Below, piece by piece: positions 10,315 through 22,300 of a stretch of 64,000 nucleotides of DNA (the first letter of the stretch is position 1; the number at the start of each line of letters is the position of its first letter). The DNA lies in assembly GCA_023653785.1 (NCBI GenBank), contig JAMKCH010044023.1, positions 1 to 64,000 on the forward strand, given 5' to 3'. The notes under the pieces were generated by a model. The model searched no databases. It worked only from the letters and a program-made list of their open reading frames with translations, and was not told the DNA's origin. This stretch comes from Ophioderma brevispina. Taxonomy: Eukaryota > Echinodermata > Ophiuroidea > Amphilepidida > Ophiodermatidae. The translations under genes and the position numbers were made by a program.

Positions 10315-13300
10315 GTAAGTAAAGGCGCATATTACAGGGCGTATCATAAAAAACGCAACAAACACAAATTCTCCCCACAATTTTTGTGGTACTGTGTAAA
10401 ATTAAATCAAAATCTTAATGGCCCATCTTAAAGACACATATCTCCTCTTTCCAACGATAGGTAATTTGTTCATGTGCGGTCATGGGTAAACGAGTAAGCA
10501 TTGTTTTTGCCACAATGGGGCAAAGTGAGCTTGGAACCAAGTTTCAAGTAATGTAGTTCCTATTCATGTTCAATTTTCCCTCTCTCTCACTTCAGTCATG
10601 CAAGTGAATGGGAGTTGTATTGAAACTTGGTCCAAAGCTGACTTTGTCCCATTGTGCAAAACATTGATTGAATTGGTTATCCATGACCCGCCACGAAACC
10701 AAATTCACACCTATCGTTGGAAAGAGTGGATTTGTGGCTTAAGATGCACTAGTTAATTTGAATAATTTTACACAATTACCACAAAAATTGGGAAGAAGTT
10801 TGTTGCGTTGTATTGATTTAAGCCCTTGTATTTGCAGGTCAAGATCCATATGGACCACAAGTTAAAAGACACTATCAGTGATTCACCCGACAGAGTCAAA
10901 TATTTGATATTGCAGGCATAGCTTTAAAAAGGGAACGATAATAGTCTGTTAGATAGAAATCCTTATAAGTTATTTTTTGAACTGAAAAATTGACCAAACA
11001 AAGAATGTTGTTCAAAAGATATGAATCTCCATTCAATACTTGTTGTATACTTGTCGTCTCAAGTGTGGGGTGACGTCACCGCCGCGCGTGGTAGGTTTGC
11101 AACCCGAGAAACGCAGAGTCGACCTTAGGCGGCGCAATCCCAACGCAAGCGTGCATGCAAAGTCGCGCATGACGTCACCCCAACTCGGAGACCAAACCGA
11201 ACCAAGTATAGTAAGGTAGAGAGCAATGACTAAATAACCCAATTTTAGGTTTTCAGTTTTAGTACTTGTAGTGTATGTTAGGATACATATATGTTACAGA
11301 AATCCAAAAATTGGATTTTTAATATTTTTTATTTTCTGATTTAGCACCTCAATGATAGTACCTGAGCGAATCAGCTCATTTGGGAGGGCGGACTGGCCAT
11401 GGTGTTGCGTCTGTGCACTCACCTTTTGAAATCATTAGCTCAGTTTTGATGGCCATGAGAGCAGTGGTTAAAACATAATTTTTGGTACATCCATCCCTAT
11501 CCTTGAGGATTTCTCCCAGTACTTTGGTTTTCTCTGCCTTAAAATCCGCTTCTTTCCAAAAAATCTTTCCTTGTATTACTGGATTTACTCATTGTGTTGT
11601 AGGAGTCTAAGGCACTCCCCCACAGCAAGCCCTGCAGCATTCTGTGGATATGTCCATGCGTTATTAAAAAAATCAAATAAATTTATTTTCAAGAAGTAGT
11701 CAATGTTACTTCATCTATTACACTCATGTTGTTCTATTCATCAGAAACAAAATGTTTTAAGATTGGATAGATGTCGGATACAGCAGCCATGAAAACAAGA
11801 CCATGGATAATTACACCAAAAAGGCCCAAAAATGTTTTTGTTTTACGGCATTTTGTTACAAAGACATGGATGTGTAAAAAGGCTATAGAAGTTATAAATC
11901 CAATTTGAGAGCATTCACCCCAAAATAAAAATGCCTTTTTTGATCCAGATGCCATAAATTTTAAACGGGCATGAGGGTTCTTTAAATGATAGCAGCAATA
12001 TGTTGAAATATAGAATATTAGACTCCAATACATTGGTAGAATTGCGTAACAGCTGGAATATGAAAATAATTTGTATGTTTATCCATGGCTTTCATCTTTG
12101 TAAATGGAGCTATTGTCGATATATGTGTCCTGCTATATCAAAAACATCCGATGTTGGCAAAAGAGTGTTAATTCTGTGACCATAAGCAACATTGTCGGGG
12201 GACATTTAATGTTGTTAATGAAACTCGCATATTGTTTCTTTGTTATGGACATAGGCGCAGTCATTGTAGCATTTGAAGATCACGAGGCAGCAGTTGCTGA
12301 TTACAATGCATTAAAAGAAGTCATCTACGAGGACAAACCTCTTACTCTTCTCTTCATTCCAGAAATCCATGTAAGTGCTTTCTCAATAGACTTTTGTAGT
12401 TTAGGCTTTCGATCCTTAAAGGGGATGTCCTGATTTAATTAGTCCAGCATGATTTAATTGTTTGTCTCAAAGCCCCTGCGCGCATTACTAAAAACAGGCT
12501 CGTTGCTCTTGCTGGAATGCCGAATTTTAAATTTTTCCCCTTAATTTTTTTTTCAACATTTCTTTAAGAAAACATTGTGTCTGTCACTCTCTGACATCAA
12601 TAGATGAAAATGGCCTAATTACAACCTATCTCCATCCTCATATTTGATGTAGTGTAGTCAGACTTCACAAACACGTCTATGCGTATTATTTATAATTTAT
12701 AAGAATTTGTATGCTGTATAGTCATTCCCATGAATTTGCTCACATGCTTAGGCACGATGGAAACTACAATGGATACTGTGATATTGAAGATCAAAGTTGT
12801 GTGCGGGCAGCTTTGAGAAGTGGTGTCTGCACAAAACACATCTGACAGAAATTGCCATTGAATTGTTGTAAGGAAAAAATCCATGCTTAAAACGTAAATG
12901 GAAATGTTTGGACTAACCAATGTGAATGTCAGTGGTGAGGAATTCGATGCCAATGTCAACTCCACTGTTCAAGTCAAAGTGGATGTCTAAACGATCTATA
13001 AAATGTAGTGAATATATCAGTAACTTTCATGAGAACAATTAAACATTGCATTTGTGCAGATGAAATGATATATTAAAAAAAACATATTTCGCATCATCTT
13101 GCACACAGTGTCCTTTTTCCCTATACAGCGTCCACACACTGCACACAATTGGCCTGTGACCTCTTGCATGAGGGCATGCGCTATTTTACTTCGCTATGGG
13201 AAAAGTATTTGACCAAATTTGCTCGTACCAGCATATATTTTAGAAAATATTTTAAGTTAAAACATGTGAAATTCAATCCAAAAGGAGCTATAAAAGTGTG

Positions 13301-16300
13301 CGACCAGGGCATATTTTTGAGAATAAAGCCAAACTACTCCTAAGTTTGCCATGTTATTACTATGGCAAAATTCACTTGTGTGGGCAGATGCAGAGAGTGG
13401 GTTGTTCAAGGCGCTGTATATCGAAAACCATTCATCGCAGCGTGTTCGTACCAGCTATAGACACAGATACAGTTATATTCTAATTCGTGTCCAAATTTGA
13501 TGACGGGGTCATTAGAAAAATGCGGAACTGCCTTCTCAAAAAAACCTTCCTATAGGCCCAACAGCCAAAAAAGGTACAGTGTTCATTTACTCAGCGCGGG
13601 GGGTAATCAGTCATCCCATAGCACATTATCGATCATTGATTGGGTGATGACCGTTTTTCTGTTGTGGGAAGCAATTTGCATAAGGTCAAAGTTATGAATA
13701 GATTGGGTCATAGATCTAGGTTGAGGGATCAAAAGGTCGTGGACTTTTTGCTGTGGACATAACTGCACTATGTAAGGTTTTTAAACATTGTGGTTGGGTT
13801 GAGACAAACCAAATAACAATGGCCCTATATAAAGGTCTTCATTCTTATAATGAATGACTTGACCCCAAAACCCTATCTGTATGTTTTCCCAATGATATTT
13901 CAATTTTGTTTTGATGTGGAGAGCTAAAATGAAGTTTGTGAAACCATAGTGAACTCTGTAAAATTAATAAAGCTATTCAACCAAAATGGGGAATACTTTT
14001 GCTAATAAACATCCCAAACAAACATCTTTTGGCTCTTTTTCATGGGGTCGGTAAATAAAAATAGTAGCTACTTCAGACACCAAAATAGTTGGACCACTAA
14101 GTACAATCTGGGATTCTGGGGATTAGCCATTAGCTATGGGCCATGAATGTTTTAATACAAACATTGGAATTGTTACATATGTTCTACTTTGGTCCATGCT
14201 CATAAATGTTTCCTTTGAGTGAAGTCTTGAAATGCTTCTGTACCTGATGTTTGCGACGAACATGATGTGTGTAAATTTTTGCCTATAACATGTATGTGTG
14301 TAACATTTTTGCTCTAAACTGTGTTGTGTAACATTGTTGTTATAACCTGTATGTGTGTAACCTTTGTGCTTTTATAAATCTTTATAAACCATGTCTGTGT
14401 TGTAACATTTTGTCTATTACCATGTATGTGTGTAACCTTTCGTTCTAACATGCTGTGGTCAACATTTGTTATCAATGGTGTGTGTAACATTTTGTTCTAC
14501 CATGGATGTGTGTAATATTTTTGTTAGGAATATGTCTGAGTTGTACACATTTTGGTAGAACGTTTGTGTTACATTTTTGGTACAAAATGGATGTGTGTAA
14601 AAAGTTGTGTGAAACCGGGATGTGGGTTGGTAACACATTTAACATGTGTGTGTTAACTTTTGGGATAACAGTGGGTGTGCTAACGTTTTGTTGTATAACA
14701 TGTATTTGTGGTAACATTTGTGTATAACATGTATTTGTGTAACATTTGTTATAACCTGTATGGTGGTTGCACATTTTTGTTTAACATGTATGTGTTGTAA
14801 CATTTTTGTTATATCATGTTGTTGTGTAAATTTGTGTTATAACATGTATGTGTTGTCATCATTTTGTATAACAGGTAGTTGTGTAAAATTTTGTTATAAA
14901 ATTATGTGTTTAACCATTTTGTATATATACATGTGTGTAACATTTTTTTTATCGCCGTATGTGTGTACATTTTCGTTATAACGTGATGTAGTAACATTTT
15001 GTATAAATGGTAGTGTGTAACCTTTAACATGTGTGGGGTAAATTTTTGTTAGAAACATGTATTGGTAACATTTTGTTATAACATGTGTGTTGTTGTGTGT
15101 AACAGTTTTGTTATAACATGTAGTAACATTTTTGTTATAACTGTGTGTGTGCTAAACATGTTGTTATAACATGTGTGTGGGAACATTTTTGTTATAACAT
15201 GTATGTGTGTAAATTTTTTATAACTGTATGTGTGTAAACATTTTTGTTATAATGATGTGTTGTATGTAACATTTTTTTGTTTAACATGTGTGTGTGTACA
15301 TTTTTTCTTTTTTTTTAAAAGGTAAATTTTTGTTTAACACGTGTGTTGTGTACATTTTTGCTATATAACATGTAGTGGTACACATTTTTGCCTATAACAT
15401 GTATGTGTGTACATTTTTGTATAACATGTATGCTGTTGTTGTAATGTAACATTTTGCTATAACAGTAGGTGTGTAAACATTTTTGTTAAAATCGTATGTG
15501 CTGTAACCATTTTGTATAACATCGTATACGTGTGAACATTTTTGCTATACATGTATGTGTGTTGGTAAAAAAACATTTTTGTTATAACATGTATGTGGTA
15601 ATTTTTGTATAACTGTTATGTGTGTTCACATTTTGTTATAACATGTTGGGTAACATTTTTGTTTCTAAAACATGTTGTGTGTGTAACATTTTGTGTAACA
15701 TGTATGTGGGTAACATTTTGTTATACCATGTATGTGTGTAACATTTTTGTATTAAACAGTGTGTGGGTGAACATTTTGTGTCATGTGCGGGCACATAGGG
15801 ATTGCTTAGTAGTGTGTCTGTGTGCTGTTCTGTGGTTAAAATGTCCTAAACCCTAAACATAATGCAAGCTGTTCCACAATACATGAACACATTTTCATAC
15901 CACTTGCATGTAATAGTTCTTGGATTGTACCCCACGTTACCCTTCTCACGAGTGGGGTCAAAAGTTCACTGCAGGGCATTAGTCATGGCCCCCCCAAAAA
16001 GTCGGGATTCATAAAATTGCATAGTGTATCCACTATTTCAATCAATATCAACGGCACTTAGATACAATAGTCCTTGGGTAGTGATCCACCTTGTTCGGTG
16101 ACCTCATGTAACCTTGGTGACAACATGTGACCTTTTGTGGTCCCCAAAGGCCAAAGTAGAAAATTGCGTAGTGTATCCACATATGTCGATCGATTTTTGT
16201 GACCTTAGTACAAGGGTCCTTGGGGGACAGGTCCCAACATGTGGGTGAATACACATGAAATTTGTCCCATTCCAAACTGTGATGCCAGACGTTCACATGC

Positions 16301-19300
16301 GTTCCGACGATGTTGTTTTTACCTACAAGTACGCACAATGATAATATAGCCAATTGGAAAATAGCCATAAATGTATCTTCGACTACAGTAATAACACATG
16401 TTTTTGGTATTTTTAAATATCAAAACACATATTAGAAGCTTTTTTGAAATCACCAAAAGGCAATTTTCCTGCAATATTGAAGGGGGTGAAGGTCAGGAGT
16501 CCAAACAACTATACCAGAAGTACAATGCCGATTTGGCTTATTATAAAATTGCTTTTAGTGTCTCCACATATGTTGATCGAATTTTCACTGGATATAGATA
16601 CATGGTCCTGGGTAGTGTCCCCCCCATTTGAAAACGCGATGGCAGCAGACGACCATGCATTCCACGAACGCTGTATTTTTACTTACATGTATGTGCACAT
16701 GATTAATCAATTACCACTTGTATTACAGGATGAGGCGCTGCACTCGGAGGCGACAACAGCTTTCTGCTTGTCAGTCAAGAGTGGCGGTTTGCCAAGGTAT
16801 TGAGGGGTTACAGACTGTGAGAAAGATGACTAAATCCTACCAAGTATTTAACCTGGATGATGAAGGTGGTCTTTACCAGGGAAGTATCCATAACAAGTAT
16901 TAACCTGGCTGAAAGTGGTCCTGTTTACCAGGCGTGGTGGTCAGTATCCATACCAAGTATTTAACCTGGATGAAAGTGGTCCTTTACCCGGGTAAGTATC
17001 CATACCAAGTATTTAACCTGGATGAAGGTGGTCCTTTACCAGGGTAAGTATCCATACCAAGTATTTAACCTGGATGAAGGTGGTCCTTTACCAGGGTAAG
17101 TATCCATACCAAGTATTTAACCTGGATGAAGGTGGTCCTTTACCAGGGTAAGTATCCATACCAAGTATTTAACCTGGATGAAGGTGATCCTTTACCAGGG
17201 TAAGTATCCATACCAAGTATTTAACCTGGATGAAAGTGGTCCTTTACCAGGGTAAGTTAAACTGCTCAACTTGCCCCAGACACTGTTTAACAAGGGTTAC
17301 ATTGTAACAACAAAAAGCAGTGTAACCTGCCATTTATTAACACTGACCAAAGAGTGACTTCAAACCATTTCCATAAGACATTCCAAGTATATAATCTGGA
17401 TGAAGGTGATCTTTTACCAGGTTTTGTTAAATCATCCTAACTTGGTTTAAGAGTGTTAACTTGGTTTAGATTAGAACAGAAGCAAATTCAGTGCAGAATA
17501 TGTTGGAATTTACTAAGTGATAACTCTGCCTAATGCACACCAAGTACTTTTAAGTAAAATCTGGAATACTGTGCTCTTTGGCTTAGTTAGAATTCCTTGT
17601 CTTGGTTTAGATGTCAAACTTAGCTATATTAAATTATTATAACAGAAAAAAAGCTCAAATCTAGTTTAGTTGGCCCTTACTCAGATAAAACTTAGACTTT
17701 GTTTGATCAGTACCAAAGTATTTTATAGACCAGTTAACAGCAATGTTTGTAAACATGTTAGGGCTGGGTATCTCAAAATAGGTCTGCCTGACTGTTACAT
17801 ACTGGGCAATTGTATCTGTTAGAGTTTAATACTATGGGCCATAACGATTCGCAGGCATGGATTCGCAGGCAACAAAAGAAGTGACGTAGGATGTTAACTG
17901 GTCTATTTAGAGAAAGTTAAATCTTCACCAAGGAGTTCAAACTTCTCAACTTGAAGTAGAGAGTTGAGCAGAGTTTCACAGTTAAAGTACCCATAGGATT
18001 CCCTTAGACTTTAATCATGGAGAGTGTTATAACAGAAAGGAACATTAGAAAGTGAGCAATTTGATATTTATCTATTTGTTATTTACTCAACTAAAAATAT
18101 TGTTTTAAATTTTGAAGTGTTTTGAAGGTGTTTCTAGTTAAAAGTAGGTTGCTATGGTTACTAATTTTGGACAGATACATTGGACAGACAGTGTCCATCC
18201 AATAATAAAACATTAGCAGCACATTTAAAACCTAGAAGCGCTTTTCAAGATACTTTTCAAAATGTCAAACACTGTTTTTTATGTAGTTATCAAATTACTA
18301 AATTTTCATTTTTTCTATCTAATGAAACAATATCATGATGGGAACCTTTATGGGTACTTCCATATGCCCATGATAAAAGTTCATCCTTGTAATAACCACT
18401 GTATACAGTGGGCTAAGAAAATTGAATCGTAGCTAGAACAATAAGAACTAGTTTTCATGCTCGTTTTTTGTAAATTTTAAATATGTGGTGCTGAAATGAT
18501 CAGTTGGGTGTATCGGTAGTAGAGGAGATTTTCCGATCACGGATATCAATCCGATCAGATATCGGTACGGATATTGATATACCGATCGGACCAGTACAAC
18601 ATTAGTAGAGTTGTTACAAACTTAATTAACTAAGGCGATGTTAAAACTTACCATGATGTAATTTTAAACAATAATAACTCATGCAACTCACATATAACTC
18701 ATGCACCAAGTTGCATGATGATGTTTCTTTAACTGAGTGTAATTATGCTACAAGACCAGATTGTTTGAGTTTATCTCCTTTCTTATATTTGCATTTATTA
18801 TTAGGCTTCATGTGTACAGTAGGCTGAAGGAATACCGCATCTTGATATGTGGCGGAGATGGTACCGTCGGCTGGGTTTTGCAGTGTCTGGACGACATCGG
18901 CCAAGAGTCTGTTTGTAGCTCGCCTGCGATTGCCATACTGCCGCTGGGAACGGGTGAGTTTACTATCGTCAAAAAAGCTCCTCTTGACAATATCAAAAGT
19001 TTGTGTCAAACTGTTAAATCGAGATGATGTACCAGATGATGGGACTGTGATAGGTCACTACTGGACCAGATCTGCATTTTTTCTAAGATCTTGTCCATAA
19101 GAAATTAAAAATTCAATTTTAAATTTCACAAATGTTGAACAAGATGTTGTGTAGTCCAACTTCAGATGCAGGAGGAAACGGAGTATTCAGAGAAAAACTG
19201 CGAAAGAGAGGGAGATCGCACTGATAGAAAACCACGTTTGATCATGTGACTGGAGGATCTAGACCTCATTGGCTAATTAGTTGCTGCTTTTTCCAACAAT

Positions 19301-22300
19301 GTTGACCAAATGTTAAACCCAAACATAATTGTCTTCTGCTTCCACATATATGCACACATTTTAATGGTACTTGCATGTAATGGTCCTTGGGTAGTGCCCC
19401 ACAAGTTACCCCTCTCAAGAGTGGATCAAAGGTCATCTAGAGGTCATTAGAGGTCATGCACCAAAAATGGTCAGAATTATCAAATTGTTGGTCCTTGGGT
19501 AGTGTCCCATGTGTTAGTGATCGCAAGTGACGAGATGACACATGCGATAGGTGAATGCTGTATTTAATTTGTTATACTCACATATTCAAGTCAGGTCGGG
19601 TTTCCTTTGAGGGCCTGCTATTGGTATCCTGGTAACCAGTACAACCTGTCCCAGGGCCGAGTTGTTGGCGACTAAAGTGTCACCCTATCTGGTTTCTAAG
19701 GAAATCTGATGAGGAGGGTGTTACCCTGGTAGAATGAAAAGATCTGCCTATAAGGGCATAGTCTGCGCTAATGTGGCACCAGCATATGCTGCCTTGCTGG
19801 TGGGCCTGTTTGCCCAAAGGCTAGCCCCACCTCCGAAAGCTGTGGATTGGGGTAAGGCAAGGGTATCCGGTAAATTACCTTTTGCTCCAATAAATCATCC
19901 AACAGTAGTGGTGGATCCAGCCACTTCCGTTTTGTTGGGTACCAAACCTCACAATCCTAGAGGCAAAAGCATTCCAATGTTAACCGTATTTTTTCTTTCA
20001 CAGGTAATGATTTGGCAAGAGTTCTTAAATGGGGAGGCGGTTACCCAATCCACAGATTGACCTCTATCTCATTTGCAATGTTCACGAGGCTGAGGAGGTC
20101 AGACTAGATAGGTAAGGAGATATTTTTGAATGACTGTCTTCGATTGGTATTTGATTGCTTATACTATTACACACATTAAAAGAAGGGGGCTTTCGTGATC
20201 CCACAGCCTCGTCCCCCCCACTTACCTAAAAAAAGTTCATGTTTTTGTTGATGCTGAACCATTAACATTAATAATCCAATGTGCCAAATCTTACGTGGCA
20301 AATTCGGTCATGTTCCTGTGAGAAATTCGCCAATTTTGGGTTTGTATTTTTGTCGTAATGGACAGCAAATTATAGCCCAATGGCCATGGGACCGTATGAA
20401 ACGAGCATTTGCTCATAACACAAACCGCAAAGTCAGATCAGATACAAGTTGTGAATAAAGCTTTAACTCAAGATCTCTCATGAACAATGATAAAACAGAT
20501 GGTGCTGGAATCAACGAATGCACTTTAACTCTATATTATAATAGGCCACTGTATCTGTCTGTGGTGTCTTTCCCGCCCTTTTTCCTCTATAGGCCGGGCT
20601 CACACGAAACTTTGTGGGTGGATGTAGCTTTGGCCGCCGGAACAGATCAAGTTCGCTTGGTTAGTGGATACGTGCCTCACATGCCGGGTATCACGAAAAA
20701 ATGGTTTTCAACAAACAAGTAGTGCTTCAAAAAAGGCCAATCGGAACCAGTCTGGAAGTGGTTTTAAAAATTAAAAAATTAGAGTAAAGAAAATAACATT
20801 CCCTAGAAAAGTGCAACCACCCACGGTCATTTATCATACTTTTGGGCACCACCATCATTGATTAAAGATATGAATATTTGGCATTTGCCCGTATTACAAT
20901 ACTTTTGAGAATAATTGTATACTTTTCACATATTATGGGAATCATCACATATGAATCATATAATAACACTGCATGTGCACATTTAGTATTCAGACGATGC
21001 CAATCGATCCGATTTTAATCGAAATCCGATTTTTTTAATTTCGTGATTAAAAAAAAAAAAAAAAAATTTCAGATTTTTTTATTTTTTCCGGTTTTTGATG
21101 TTTTGAATTGTAGATTGACCATTTTTTAAATGGATTCTGTGTATCGTAACTCTGATCTCTCGGATTTGACGCACTCAACCGTCCCATCGGAACATCGATG
21201 TAATTAAACTGGTGTGTATACATCGGGTGGTGTCGCTCGCGCGTTTTTTATCGAATGGCATGACAGAATCTTTGCTCTATCGGAAAAATATGACGCAGTA
21301 TAAAGCGACAAAATGAAACATGGTGGGAAAAGAACTTTTACAAAGCCCTTGTAGATCCTTTAAAAGATATCGGGAAAGGAGTAAAGGACAGGTTCAATGG
21401 CAGTGATTGTTTACTCAAAGAGAATGGCGATAACTTTGCAGTTTATGTAGGAAGACAATCTCACTGGGTAGGCTTTAACAGTGTTAAAATGACGGCAAAT
21501 TCTTCAATTTTGATCCATGGATCAAAATTTTGAAGACTGATTCAGTTGCAACTGCGTAATCTGGTGTAAAGCCTTATGTAGCTATCACTTGATGCAAGGA
21601 AATGAACTGCAAGGCAAAGCCCCCAAAGTGTGTCTTGTATCAATCATTAATTAGGTTTACTTTGGCCTTTTTATATGATCAAACTAGTGAGATGATAATG
21701 ATGATTTGGAAACTAAAACTATAACTTCCCCATTCTTCACATTTGCAATTAATTATAACTTTTTTGGAATAATATTTTACTCTCAGAAATGTGCAGAAAC
21801 CCTCTGGTTTCGGGGGCTTTGGCCCCTGGACCCCCACTGGGGCGTTGCCCCTGGACCTCACCAGGGGGCCCTTAAGCGGGCCCCTGCACCCCCGGCCGTA
21901 AGGGCGATACTCCGGTCGCTTCGCTCCCTCCGTTCACATTTTCAGATTTTTTTCCAACTCCCATTGGCATCTCTGAGTTTTAAATTATATTCTTCAATCA
22001 ATTTTGCCCTGGAGATGTGAAATGGCTTTTCAGTTCAGTTTGCCTTCACTACTTAAATTTAATAGAGTAAAGATTAATAATTTAAAGTGACAGGAGGAGA
22101 TTTTTTTAGGATATGAATTTCTCTCAAATTTCACTGGATCGGTTGTAGGCCACCTATCGAGAACGTTTGGAAGGTTTATTGGACAAACAGATGCAAAAGA
22201 AAACCGCAAACCTTGTTTTGATCTTGCCTGCTATCGTAATCGTTCCCCATAGAAAACCATGCTTTGACTTTCTGTCGTGCACGACGGCGTATTCGGCTTA

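Noticed and set aside
14472..15856. Cys/Val-rich open frames on both strands
   Set aside because: Products of the 29-bp GT-rich minisatellite. No conserved Cys spacing beyond the repeat period.
16838..17256. CRISPR-like look of the 52-bp array
   Set aside because: No unique spacers, animal DNA, and the unit is an exon end plus intron start.
19734..20060. 108-codon frame reading [14 protein letters not shown]...
   Set aside because: Its first two-thirds lie in a dispersed repeat present in four places, and its end is a wrong frame over the kinase exon.
20480..20722. Frame with [16 protein letters not shown], preceded by TATAG
   Set aside because: Considered as the exon after DR. The real exon (RW..., 24184) was found, and this frame has no family match.
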